64,000 bases of DNA, from positions 62,001 through 126,000 of the forward strand of contig NZ_VTRU01000008.1 of assembly GCF_008274625.1 (NCBI RefSeq), given 5' to 3'. Shown one piece after another: positions 8,403 to 16,781 of this stretch; positions within the stretch are counted from its first letter, which is position 1, and each line of letters opens with the position of its first letter. The stretch comes from Chryseobacterium panacisoli (lineage in GTDB: Bacteria > Bacteroidota > Bacteroidia > Flavobacteriales > Weeksellaceae). Under the pieces are notes generated by a model. The model was given only the letters and a program-made list of their open reading frames with translations. It did not search any database and was not told the DNA's origin. A program made the position numbers and the translations under genes.

Positions 8403-8816
8403 ATGAATCCAAGACAAGTAGCAGATTATATGTTCAATCAGGATTATTTTTCCCAATGGATGAATATCAAGATGATTGAAGTAAAAGAAAATTACTGTTT
8501 AATAGAAATGCCCATCAAAAAAGACATGATTAACGGGCTTAAAACTGTTCATGGCGGCGTTACCTTTGCTTTTGCAGACTCAGCGCTTGCATTTTCTTCC
8601 AACAATACCGGAGATGCAGCTGTAGCACTGAATTGTATCATCAATTTTACCAAAGCGGGAAAAGAAGGTGATGTTTTCAGAGCAGAAAGTGTGTTGGTGA
8701 ATGACACGAGAAAAACAGCCGTGTATGACATTCAGATTACCAATCAAAACCAGGAGCTGATTGCAAAATTTGTAGGAACAGTCTACAAAATCGGAAAGAA
8801 AGTAACCGACTTATAA
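8403..8816 (+). CDS. paaI: PaaI-type hotdog thioesterase
   Basis: A 137-residue hotdog-fold acyl-CoA thioesterase, thought to release CoA from dead-end hydroxyphenylacetyl-CoA intermediates. The family core is visible: INGLKTVHGGVTFAFADSALAFSSN (around residues 41-65) with the HGG motif and the acidic residue of FADSA. Length and position inside the cluster agree with PaaI. Confidence 0.92.
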   Translation: MNPRQVADYMFNQDYFSQWMNIKMIEVKENYCLIEMPIKKDMINGLKTVHGGVTFAFADSALAFSSNNTGDAAVALNCIINFTKAGKEGDVFRAESVLVNDTRKTAVYDIQITNQNQELIAKFVGTVYKIGKKVTDL

Positions 8817-8847
8817 AAAACTAAAACCAGACACCAGATTAAACAAA

Positions 8848-9549
8848 ATGAGAAAGATAATTGCATTGCTTTTCGGGATTTCAACCCTTCTGATGAATGC
8901 ACAGCAGAAAGTGAACGAAACTCTGAAAAAAGAACTTGATGACATCATGAAGGTGGATCAGGGATATAGAATGCTTTTTGACTCTGAAATAACTCCAGAG
9001 AAAAAGAAGCAAATATTGAAGGATCTGAATATTGACAGTGAAGAGTTTGAAAAGAAAAGATGGGAGTTGGTCGCTGAGCATGATACTCTGAATATAAAGA
9101 GAATAGAACGTATTATTTCTCAATACGGTTATCCGGGAAAAACACTGGTGGGTGAGCCTGCCAATCATGCTGCCTGGTATGTGATTCAGCATTCAACCAA
9201 AATTGCAAAATATTTTCCACTCATCAAAGAAGCCGGGGAAAAGAAGGAAATTCCTTTTACGTGGGTTGCCATGATGGAAGACCGATACCTGATGAATGAA
9301 AACAGAGAGCAGATCTATGGAACACAGGGAAAAGGCGAATTGACAAAAGATACAGACGGAACACCAGTCTTCGTGAATTTTGTATGGCCAGTCAAAGATC
9401 TTAAGAACGTTAATAAAAGAAGAAAAAAAGCAGGGTTTGATACCTCCTTTGAAGAAAACGTCAAAAGAATGTTCGGACCGGATTTCAAATATGAACCCTA
9501 TACTTTAGAAAAGGTTTTAGAACTAAGAAATAAAAACAAATACAAATAA
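8848..9549 (+). CDS. Secreted DUF6624-like protein
   Basis: A 233-residue protein with an N-terminal signal peptide (MRKIIALLFGISTLLMNAQ). The central region has YGYPGKTLVG, ANHAAWYVIQHS and a MMEDRYLMNENREQIYGTQ stretch, the pattern I associate with DUF6624 proteins common in Bacteroidetes. No catalytic role is known to me. It sits between paaI and paaJ but has no evident link to phenylacetate breakdown. Confidence 0.75.
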   Translation: MRKIIALLFGISTLLMNAQQKVNETLKKELDDIMKVDQGYRMLFDSEITPEKKKQILKDLNIDSEEFEKKRWELVAEHDTLNIKRIERIISQYGYPGKTLVGEPANHAAWYVIQHSTKIAKYFPLIKEAGEKKEIPFTWVAMMEDRYLMNENREQIYGTQGKGELTKDTDGTPVFVNFVWPVKDLKNVNKRRKKAGFDTSFEENVKRMFGPDFKYEPYTLEKVLELRNKNKYK

Positions 9550-9609
9550 ATAAAAAAGCTAGTGTGTAACTGTAAAAGTTACCCATTATCCTATTTTCAA
9601 AATAAAATT

Positions 9610-10815
9610 ATGAACAACGTATACATCATAGACTATGTCAGAACTCCCATTTCAAAATTACAGGGAGGATTATCAGAAGTAAGAGCTGATGATTTAGCTG
9701 CAATTGTGATCAAAGAAGTGGTTGCAAGAAACCCTCAGGTTCCTGTGGAGGAAATTGAAGATGTTATTTTTGGATGTGCCAATCAGGCGGGAGAAGATAA
9801 CAGAAACGTTGCAAGAATGGGACTTTTACTGGCAGGTCTTCCTTACAAAATCGGTGGAGAAACTGTCAACAGACTGTGTGCTTCAGGAATGTCTGCTGTA
9901 GCAAATGCATTCCGCTCCATTGCTGCAGGAGAAGGAGAAATTTATATTGCAGGAGGAGTAGAACATATGACGCGCTCTCCTTATGTGATGTCAAAACCAA
10001 GTGCTGCTTTCGGAAGAGACAGCCAGATGTTTGATACCACTTTCGGATGGCGTTTCATCAACCCTAAAATGAAAGAATTATACGGGGTTGACGGAATGGG
10101 GGAAACCGCAGAAAACTTAGCAGATATCCATCAGATCAGCAGAGAAGATCAGGATAAATTTGCTCTTTGGTCTCAGCAGAAAGCGACAAAAGCACAGGAA
10201 AGCGGCAGACTGGCAGAAGAAATTGTAAAAGTTGAAATTCCACAGAGAAAAGGGGATCCTGTTGTTTTCGAAAAAGATGAATTCATTAAGCCTGCTTCAT
10301 CTATGGAAGGCTTGGCAAAACTTCGTCCGGCTTTCAGAAAAGAAGGAACAGTAACTGCTGGTAATGCTTCAGGAATGAATGATGGTGCAGCAGCTTTAAT
10401 TTTAGCAAGCGAAGAAGCCGTAAAAAAATATGGTTTAAAACCAAAAGCAAAAATTCTGGGATCATCTGTAGCAGGTGTTGAACCAAGAATCATGGGAATT
10501 GGTCCTGTAGAAGCTGCTCAAAAAGTATTGAAAAGATTAAATCTTTCTCTTGAAGATATGGATATCATCGAACTCAACGAAGCATTCGCGGCACAGGCTC
10601 TTGCTGTAACGAGAAGCTTAGGTTTAAAAGATGATGATTCAAGAATAAACCCGAACGGAGGCGCTATTGCGATTGGTCATCCACTGGGAGTTTCCGGAGC
10701 CAGAATTGTAGGTTCTGCTGCAATAGAACTTCAGAAACAGGATAAAAAATATGCATTGTGTACCCTTTGTATCGGTGTCGGACAGGGATATGCAATGGTT
10801 ATTGAAAAAGTATAA
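9610..10815 (+). CDS. paaJ: Thiolase, PaaJ/PcaF-type
   Basis: A 401-residue acetyl-CoA acyltransferase that cleaves 3-oxoadipyl-CoA to acetyl-CoA and succinyl-CoA. The nucleophile Cys90 is in NRLCASGMSAV. Other conserved parts are NEAFAAQALA, the His of GGAIAIGHPLGVSGARI, and the second Cys in CIGVGQG near the C-terminus. The ATG at 9610 (MNNVYIIDYVRTP) is chosen over an upstream in-frame start at 9562 because thiolases begin at this motif. Confidence 0.95.
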   Translation: MNNVYIIDYVRTPISKLQGGLSEVRADDLAAIVIKEVVARNPQVPVEEIEDVIFGCANQAGEDNRNVARMGLLLAGLPYKIGGETVNRLCASGMSAVANAFRSIAAGEGEIYIAGGVEHMTRSPYVMSKPSAAFGRDSQMFDTTFGWRFINPKMKELYGVDGMGETAENLADIHQISREDQDKFALWSQQKATKAQESGRLAEEIVKVEIPQRKGDPVVFEKDEFIKPASSMEGLAKLRPAFRKEGTVTAGNASGMNDGAAALILASEEAVKKYGLKPKAKILGSSVAGVEPRIMGIGPVEAAQKVLKRLNLSLEDMDIIELNEAFAAQALAVTRSLGLKDDDSRINPNGGAIAIGHPLGVSGARIVGSAAIELQKQDKKYALCTLCIGVGQGYAMVIEKV

Positions 10816-10908
10816 TTAATTTGAAAGTGAGTTAATTTGAGAATTTGAAAATGTTTAAAGACATTATTAATTTTCAAATTATCCCATTCTCAGATTTTCA
10901 AATTAAAA
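10816..10908. repeat. Inverted repeat in paaJ-paaY spacer
   Basis: TTAATTTGAAA at the left end pairs with TTTCAAATTAA at the right end, and AATTTGAGAATTTGAAAATG pairs with ATTTTCAAATTATCCCATTC and CTCAGATTTTCAAATT. The unit resembles that in the paaE-paaA spacer, which suggests a small dispersed family. Confidence 0.6.
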
Positions 10909-10910
10909 AT

Positions 10911-11504
10911 ATGAACATCTACTCATACCACGGGATTCGTCCCATTATAAAACCCTCTGCTTATATTCATCCGCAGGCAGTCATTATTGGGAATGTAGAA
11001 ATAGGAGAAGAGGTATATATCGGTCCCAATGCGGTAATCCGTGGTGACTGGGGGAAAATTATCATTAAAGATGGAGCCAACGTACAGGAAAATTGTACCC
11101 TTCATGTTTTCCCGAATATAGAAACCATTTTAGAAGAGTCCGCACATATCGGACATGGAGCAATCATTCATTCAGGTCACATTGGAAAAAACTGTCTGAT
11201 TGGAATGAACTCTGTTGTGATGGACAAAGCCTATATCGGTGATGAAAGTATTGTCGGAGCATTAGCTTTTGTACCGGCTAATTTCAGATGTGAACCAAGG
11301 AAACTGATCGTTGGAAGCCCTGCAAAAATTATCCGTGATGTTTCCGACGAAATGATTCATTGGAAAACAGAAGGAACAAAACTGTATCAGGAGCTGGCAA
11401 GAGAAGGAAAAGAAGCTATTCTGCCTTGTGAGCCTTTTACAGAATATGTTCAGCAGATTCCAACGAAAATTGTTGATTACAGTATTTGGGATGACATAAA
11501 ATAG
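10911..11504 (+). CDS. paaY: PaaY-type gamma-carbonic-anhydrase-fold protein
   Basis: A 197-residue left-handed beta-helix protein with hexapeptide repeats (PQAVIIGNVEIGEEVYIGPNAVIRGDWG) and three His in HVFP, HIGHGAIIHSGHIG that fit the metal site of gamma carbonic anhydrases. PaaY family members act as thioesterases or accessory proteins in phenylacetate degradation. The ATG at 10911 follows the palindromic spacer; the in-frame ATG at 10845 lies inside that spacer and is rejected. Confidence 0.88.
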   Translation: MNIYSYHGIRPIIKPSAYIHPQAVIIGNVEIGEEVYIGPNAVIRGDWGKIIIKDGANVQENCTLHVFPNIETILEESAHIGHGAIIHSGHIGKNCLIGMNSVVMDKAYIGDESIVGALAFVPANFRCEPRKLIVGSPAKIIRDVSDEMIHWKTEGTKLYQELAREGKEAILPCEPFTEYVQQIPTKIVDYSIWDDIK

Positions 11505-11510
11505 TTGTCT

Positions 11511-11543
11511 AAACCTTATAGGTTTTTAAAACCTATAAGGTTT
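11511..11543. repeat. Perfect 16-bp-arm palindrome next to the RAYT gene (REP-like)
   Basis: AAACCTTATAGGTTTT at 11511-11526 and its exact complement at 11528-11543 leave a one-base centre. It lies 7 bp after the paaY stop and 36 bp before the transposase gene. There is no U-run after it. Palindromes of this kind are the known substrates of REP-associated tyrosine transposases; the link here is inference. Related AAGGTTT/AAACCTT palindromes are at 3472 and 15867. Confidence 0.75.
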
Positions 11544-11578
11544 GAACTCACTAAAATAAACACAAAAATGGAGCATAA

Positions 11579-12148
11579 ATGGTTAGTAATACAGAAAGTT
11601 TTGAGTGTGGATATGTCTATCACATATATTCGCACGCTAATGGAAAAGATTTGATTTTCCGCGAAGATGAAAATTATCAGTATTTTTTGAATAAACTATT
11701 GAAGTATATCATTCCTGTTGCGGATATTTATGCTTACTGCTTATTACCTAATCATTTCCATTTACTGTTGAGATTTAAAGAAGTGAATGAGAATGAACAT
11801 AAGTATCTTATGAAGCCTTTTAGTAATTTATTGAATGCTTATGCTAAAGCTTATAATAAAAGATACAAAAGGAAAGGTGCTCTTTTTCTTGATTTTTTGA
11901 AACGTAAAAAAGTTAATCATGAAAAGTATCTTGCCAAGCTGGTTCATTATATTCATAATAATCCGGTAAATCATGGCTTTGTAAATGATATTAGCCAATG
12001 GAAATATACATCATATAATTCCTATACCAATTTATCTAAACCTAGTCAGTTGGAGAGGATGCAGTTGATGGAATATTTTGATACAACGGAAAATTTTATA
12101 AAATATCATATTTCTAATGTAGAATATGATTTTATAGATTTAGAATAA
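11579..12148 (+). CDS. REP-associated tyrosine transposase (Y1/HUH family)
   Basis: A 189-residue Y1_Tnp-family protein. The HUH metal motif is in LLPNHFHLLLRF (around residues 57-68). The C-terminal half has the family pattern RKGALFLDFLKRKKV and KLVHYIHNNPVNHGF. Such single-copy transposases (RAYTs) act on short palindromic REP elements; a perfect 33-bp palindrome lies just upstream. The enzyme is full length and has no flanking IS ends, so it is not a classical insertion sequence. It lies inside the paa cluster between paaY and an esterase. Confidence 0.85.
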   Translation: MVSNTESFECGYVYHIYSHANGKDLIFREDENYQYFLNKLLKYIIPVADIYAYCLLPNHFHLLLRFKEVNENEHKYLMKPFSNLLNAYAKAYNKRYKRKGALFLDFLKRKKVNHEKYLAKLVHYIHNNPVNHGFVNDISQWKYTSYNSYTNLSKPSQLERMQLMEYFDTTENFIKYHISNVEYDFIDLE

Positions 12149-12185
12149 GAGGTTGTAATAGCTCAATTATAAGATAAAATTAAAT

Positions 12186-13013
12186 ATGATTAAAAAAATT
12201 GCACTTGTATGCAGCATGATGTTGGCGATGAATGGTGTGGTATCAGCACAGACAGTTACCACAAAACCGCTTACAATTGGAGAAGTGAGGACGATCAAGT
12301 CCAAAACGTTAAATGAAGACAGAACGTTGAATATTTATCTTCCACAAGGTTATGATAAAACAAAATCATACCCTGTGATCTATCTGTTGGATGGAAGTAT
12401 AAATGAAGATTTTATTCACGTGACAGGATTAGTACAATTCTTTAATCAGATGTATTCCATGCCGGAAACCATCGTGGTAGGAGTTGCTAATGTAGACAGA
12501 AAAAGGGATTTTACTTTTCATACGGATTTAAAAGACTTGCAGAAAGACTATCCTACAACAGGACATTCTGATAAGTTTATTGCTTTCCTGGAAAAAGAAT
12601 TAAAACCTTATGTAGAAAGTCAGTTCAAAACAACAGACAAGTATCTTTTTGGTCAATCTTTAGGAGGACTTTTGGCAACAGAAATCCTTTTGAAAAAACC
12701 GGAAATGTTCAATAATTACTTTATCATCAGTCCAAGTCTGTGGTGGGATGACGAAAGTCTTCTGAAGCAGGCGGGAACATTACTTTCAAAATCTCCGGAT
12801 ACTAAAAAGTTTGTGTATGTGTCTGTAGGAAAAGGAGAGCATCCGGTGATGATAAAAGATGCTGAAGCTTTCTACGATGTTTTGAAAAAAGCAGGAAAGA
12901 AAAACTGGACATTAGAATATAAAATGATGGAAACAGACAATCATGCAACCATTCTTCACAGAAGTTTATATGAAGGATTGGTGAAAATGTTTCCTTATCA
13001 GGAACCGAAATAA
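12186..13013 (+). CDS. Secreted alpha/beta-hydrolase (esterase D/enterochelin-esterase type)
   Basis: A 275-residue protein with a signal peptide ending VVSAQ. The hydrolase nucleophile is in FGQSLGGLLATE (G-x-S-x-G), after YLPQGYDKTKSYPVIYLLDGS. A late His in ETDNHATILH is a likely catalytic residue. It resembles the putative-esterase family (trilactone esterases and related). The natural substrate cannot be told from sequence, and a role in the phenylacetate pathway is not evident. Confidence 0.85.
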   Translation: MIKKIALVCSMMLAMNGVVSAQTVTTKPLTIGEVRTIKSKTLNEDRTLNIYLPQGYDKTKSYPVIYLLDGSINEDFIHVTGLVQFFNQMYSMPETIVVGVANVDRKRDFTFHTDLKDLQKDYPTTGHSDKFIAFLEKELKPYVESQFKTTDKYLFGQSLGGLLATEILLKKPEMFNNYFIISPSLWWDDESLLKQAGTLLSKSPDTKKFVYVSVGKGEHPVMIKDAEAFYDVLKKAGKKNWTLEYKMMETDNHATILHRSLYEGLVKMFPYQEPK

Positions 13014-13024
13014 ATAAGTTCTCA

Positions 13025-13298
13025 TTGATAAACATTCTGAAGAAATATTGGGTCAATATTGATTTTTATAATCATTATGAATGCTCTAGGGCTTTATCTT
13101 GCAAAAGAGTCAATTGGTATTTCAGATGCTTTGGAACATGTTGAATCAGATGAGGTAATTGCCAAATTAAAACAGAAAGATAATTTCTATACGTTTTTTG
13201 TTGAAATTGTCATCATTTTAGACTGCTGGCTGGTACTTTTTATCCCTTATCTGATTATTAGCAATTTTATTAAAAAGAATAATTTAAGTAAAAAGTAA
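13025..13298 (+). pseudogene. Small membrane protein, possibly frameshifted near 13059
   Basis: A short two-helix membrane protein (NALGLYLAKESIGISDALEHV followed by a second hydrophobic segment FVEIVIILDCWLVLFIPYLIIS). The good reading frame lacks a convincing start: it begins at a TTG (13059) in the middle of the first hydrophobic segment, with ATG at 13077. In the neighbouring frame, 13025-13060 encodes INILKKYWVNI, which reads as a natural N-terminus. Removing one base near 13059 would join the two. Either a disrupted gene or a gene with a poor start; function unknown. Confidence 0.4.
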
Positions 13299-13306
13299 AA
13301 AACTAT

Positions 13307-15802
13307 ATGGAAAAGTTAAAAAACTATATCTACGGAGAATGGGTAGAAGGTACCGGAAACGGAGTTCCTTTGTACAATGCCGTTACAGGAGAGCAGGTAG
13401 CTGTTTCTGATACAGAAGGGCTTAATTTTGAGCAGGCTCTTGACTATGGAAGAACAGTAGGATATAAAAACCTTTCTTCAATGACCTTCTACGACCGTGG
13501 AGAAATGTTGAAAAAAGTAGCACTTTACCTGCTGGAAAGAAAGAAAAAATATTACGACTTATCATATAAAACAGGAGCTACACATGTGGATTCATGGGTG
13601 GATATTGAAGGTGGTTTCGGAACTTTCTTTACCTACTCCGGATTGGCAAAAAGAATGTTACCCAATACTTCATTTTGGGTAGATGGAGATACTCAGAAAA
13701 TTTCAGCTAACGGAACTTTCTTGGGAACTCATATTTTAACGCCTAGCGAAGGTGTTTCTGTACAGATCAATGCCTATAACTTTCCAGTGTGGGGGATGTT
13801 GGAAAAACTATCTACTTCCTTATTGGCAGGTGTTCCTTCTATCGTGAAACCATCTCCTTTCGGATCTTATCTCACCAATGCGGTATTTCAGGATATGATT
13901 GAAAGTGGAGTATTGCCTGAAGGTGCCGTGCAATTAGTCTGTGGAGAACCAGGGAATATTCTGGATTATGTACAGGATGGAGACTCTGTATTATTCACAG
14001 GTTCAGCCCACACGGGTAGAAAATTGAAATCAATGCCTTCTATCGCTGGTAATGCTGTTCGTTTCAACATGGAAGCAGATTCCCTGAACTGTTCTATCCT
14101 TGGACTGGAAGCAAAACCGGGAACTCCTGAATTCGATTTATTCATCAAAGAAGTTCGTAACGAAATGACTACGAAAGCAGGACAGAAATGTACCGCGATC
14201 AGAAGAATTATCGTTCCGGAACATTTAATCGGTGACGTTCAGAATGCTTTATCGAAAGCTTTGGATCAAACTAAAATCGGAAACCCATTAAGCAGAGAAA
14301 CCAAAATGGGATCTTTGGTGGGAAGACAGCAGTACGAAGAAGTTTTAAGAAAAGTAAATATTTTAAAATCAGAAACAGAACTTGTCTATGACGGAAAGCA
14401 CGAGCTGGTAGATGCCGATTATGAAAATGGTGCATTTATGAGCCCGAAACTATTCCTGAATGACAAGCCTTTTGAAAAAAATATCTCTCACGATGTAGAA
14501 GCTTTCGGGCCGGTATCTACATTGATGCCATATAAAGATGCTGAAGAAGCAGCTGCACTGGCAAAAAGAGGAAAAGGAAGTTTGGTAGGTTCAATCATTT
14601 CTCATGACGAGAATTTTATCGCAGAAACTTCATGGAAAATGGCTTCCCAACACGGAAGAATCTTTGTACTGAACAGAGATAACGCCAAAGAAAGTACAGG
14701 CCACGGTTCTCCGCTTCCTACATTAATGCACGGAGGTCCTGGTAGAGCAGGAGGTGGTGAAGAAATGGGTGGACTAAGCGGTCTTCATTTCTTCTTACAG
14801 AAAACAGCCATTCAGGGATCACCGGATGTACTGAAAGCAATTACCAAGATCTACCAGCAGGGCGCAGAGAAAAAATTCTCAGACAAACATCCTTTCCAAA
14901 AGTATTTTGAGGAAGTTGAAGTAGGAGACTCTTTGGAAACCGCAGGAAGAACAGTTACCGATGCAGATATCGTTAACTTCTCCAATGTTTCATGGGATCA
15001 TTTCTATGCACATACTGATGCAACAAGTTTATCAGGAACCATCTTCGATAAGACGGTAGCTCACGGATATTTCATCCTTTCAGCAGCGGCAGGATTATTC
15101 GTTTCCGGGAAAAAAGGACCTGTTATTGCCAATTACGGATTGGAAGACTGTAGTTTCTTCAAGCCTGTATATGCCGGAGATACCATTACTGTTTATTTAA
15201 CAGCAAAAGAGAAAATCAACAGAGGCGTAAAAGGCAGAAACATCCCTTCCGGTGTCGTAAAATGGCTGGTTGAAGTGGTAAACCAAAGAGATGAGGTAGT
15301 TTGCGTAGCAACGATCTTAACATTGGTTGCAAAACAATCTCCTTTCATCGATCTGAATGTGAAAAATGTTCAGAAAATGTTGAATGGATTAACGGAAAGT
15401 ACTCCTGCGCTTTGGGGGAAAATGTCTCCACAGCAGATGATAGAACATCTTGAGCAGGCTCTTCTGGTAAGTTTTGGTGAACCTGAAGCAGAGAAGTGTT
15501 TTACTCCTGAAGAACATCTTGAAAAATGGCAGGATTCCCTTTACAATCATAGGGCAATGCCAAAAGAATTTACAGCGCCGTTCCTTCCGCAGGATGGCTC
15601 ACTTCCGGAACTAACACACAAAAATATGGAGGCAGCAAAACTCTCATTCATGGATAATCTGAAGAAATTTGTGATCTATTACAAAGAAAATCCACAGGCA
15701 GAACACATGAATTATGTATTCGGAAAACTGAATAAAGAAATGTGGGAACTGATGCACAAAAAGCATTTTACTCATCACTTCCAACAGTTTGGATTGATTT
15801 AA
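13307..15802 (+). CDS. paaZ: Bifunctional PaaZ with extra C-terminal DUF1569/DinB-like domain
   Basis: Opens the oxepin-CoA ring and oxidises the resulting aldehyde. The N-terminal aldehyde dehydrogenase (about residues 1-520) has Glu256 (NMEAD) and Cys295 (GQKCTAIRR). A MaoC-type hotdog hydratase domain (about 530-672) has Asp564 and His569 in WDHFYAHTD. The protein is 831 residues, about 150 longer than the Escherichia coli enzyme. The excess (about 680-831) looks like a DUF1569/DinB-like four-helix domain (MLNGLTESTPALWGKMSPQQ, MIEHLEQAL, FGKLNKEMWELMHKKHFTHH). The fusion is in frame with no sign of error. Confidence 0.94.
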   Translation: MEKLKNYIYGEWVEGTGNGVPLYNAVTGEQVAVSDTEGLNFEQALDYGRTVGYKNLSSMTFYDRGEMLKKVALYLLERKKKYYDLSYKTGATHVDSWVDIEGGFGTFFTYSGLAKRMLPNTSFWVDGDTQKISANGTFLGTHILTPSEGVSVQINAYNFPVWGMLEKLSTSLLAGVPSIVKPSPFGSYLTNAVFQDMIESGVLPEGAVQLVCGEPGNILDYVQDGDSVLFTGSAHTGRKLKSMPSIAGNAVRFNMEADSLNCSILGLEAKPGTPEFDLFIKEVRNEMTTKAGQKCTAIRRIIVPEHLIGDVQNALSKALDQTKIGNPLSRETKMGSLVGRQQYEEVLRKVNILKSETELVYDGKHELVDADYENGAFMSPKLFLNDKPFEKNISHDVEAFGPVSTLMPYKDAEEAAALAKRGKGSLVGSIISHDENFIAETSWKMASQHGRIFVLNRDNAKESTGHGSPLPTLMHGGPGRAGGGEEMGGLSGLHFFLQKTAIQGSPDVLKAITKIYQQGAEKKFSDKHPFQKYFEEVEVGDSLETAGRTVTDADIVNFSNVSWDHFYAHTDATSLSGTIFDKTVAHGYFILSAAAGLFVSGKKGPVIANYGLEDCSFFKPVYAGDTITVYLTAKEKINRGVKGRNIPSGVVKWLVEVVNQRDEVVCVATILTLVAKQSPFIDLNVKNVQKMLNGLTESTPALWGKMSPQQMIEHLEQALLVSFGEPEAEKCFTPEEHLEKWQDSLYNHRAMPKEFTAPFLPQDGSLPELTHKNMEAAKLSFMDNLKKFVIYYKENPQAEHMNYVFGKLNKEMWELMHKKHFTHHFQQFGLI

Positions 15803-15825
15803 TTCAAAATAAAATATAAATTTAT

Positions 15826-15859
15826 AGTCCCTTCCAGTGTAAACTAAAAGGGACTTTTT
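15826..15859 (+). terminator. Rho-independent terminator after paaZ
   Basis: AGTCCCTT at 15826 pairs with AAGGGACT at 15848 and is followed by a T-run. It marks the end of the paa transcript. Confidence 0.8.
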
Positions 15860-15866
15860 AATACTT

Positions 15867-15893
15867 CATGTCAAGGTTTTAAACCTTAACATG
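15867..15893. repeat. REP-like palindrome
   Basis: CATGTCAAGGTTT at 15867 pairs with AAACCTTAACATG at 15881 (13-bp arms, one mismatch). It resembles the AAACCTT palindrome beside the RAYT gene. It follows the paaZ terminator and precedes a lipoprotein gene. Confidence 0.6.
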
Positions 15894-15920
15894 GTAAGAG
15901 AATCAGGAATATTTTTAATC

Positions 15921-16646
15921 ATGAAATCTTTAAAAATCTCTTTAAGCATTGCTTTTTGGACTTTCTCAATTTTATTTCTCTTTTCCTGTTCGGGAAATCA
16001 TAAACCAGATAAAGATGGCTATTATTCTGAAGAAAAATTTGTTGATAGCCTCAATGTGGGAAGAAAAGGTAAAACTAAAGTTGAGTTTGAAAAATTTAGG
16101 CATGGTAAGAATGGTGATGTATTTGTAACCTTGAATGTTTACGATCTAAAAGAGATTTGGGTGGAAACTAAAGGTTCAATGTTTCATACCTGGGAATTAA
16201 AGAATAGTTTTAGATTTATCAAAGATGGAATAACCGGTTTAGATGTTCAGATAAGTGACTTTAATAATGATGGCTTCAATGATATGACTTATCAAAGTGG
16301 AATAGCCGGAAGAGGAGGAAATGTTATTATGACCTTATTTTTATATAAACCGGAAAATAAAGATTTTATCCACATCAGAAATTCAGAGAATTATCCGAAT
16401 CTGAGTTTTAATTCAAAACTAAATTGTATCAATTCTGTAATTTTAACAGGTTCTACCACAACCGCATTTCTAAAAATTAAAAAAGATTCTCTGGATGAAT
16501 TTGCACGAGTAGATGTTTCTGATAAAATAGTGGTGGAAGAAAAAGATTCTACAGGCAAATTTAAAATTATTGAAGAAAAACTATTCAAAGGAAATGATGA
16601 TGATTTTTATAAAATTTTTAGAAACTACAAGCCTTTAGAATATTGA
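15921..16646 (+). CDS. Hypothetical lipoprotein with FG-GAP-like segment
   Basis: A 241-residue protein from the ATG at 15921, with a lipoprotein signal (AFWTFSILFLFSCSG). The segment DVQISDFNNDGFNDMTYQSG resembles the calcium-binding DxNxDGxxD repeat of FG-GAP/VCBS proteins, present once. An in-frame ATG at 15891 lies in a palindrome and is rejected. Function unknown. Confidence 0.75.
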   Translation: MKSLKISLSIAFWTFSILFLFSCSGNHKPDKDGYYSEEKFVDSLNVGRKGKTKVEFEKFRHGKNGDVFVTLNVYDLKEIWVETKGSMFHTWELKNSFRFIKDGITGLDVQISDFNNDGFNDMTYQSGIAGRGGNVIMTLFLYKPENKDFIHIRNSENYPNLSFNSKLNCINSVILTGSTTTAFLKIKKDSLDEFARVDVSDKIVVEEKDSTGKFKIIEEKLFKGNDDDFYKIFRNYKPLEY

Positions 16647-16707
16647 CAGGCTTATTTTCTATAGAGAAGGATGTTCATTATTTCAGTTAGTTATATATTT
16701 TTTTTGC

Positions 16708-16781
16708 TTAAAAATACCTAACTTTAATAGGCGAAATCCGAAAAGCATATAGAGTAGGAGATAACATCAAAACTGACCACT
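16708..16781 (+). promoter_or_regulatory. Promoter and conserved 5' element of the orphan six-Cys peptide
   Basis: A TAACTTTA -7-like element lies at about 16719, after a TTTG around 16704. The following leader contains CCGAAAAGCATATAGAGTAG (16738-16757) plus GA, a 22-nt block identical to minus-strand 45331-45310 in front of the exporter-linked peptide gene. In both cases exactly 22 nt separate the block from the ATG. A diverged copy precedes the tail-collar gene. This suggests a shared regulatory or RNA element. Confidence 0.65.

Noticed and set aside
11579..12148. Transposase gene as part of an IS200-type insertion sequence
   Set aside because: The protein fits the single-copy RAYT group and no subterminal IS ends or second gene are seen; the adjacent palindrome looks like a REP element.
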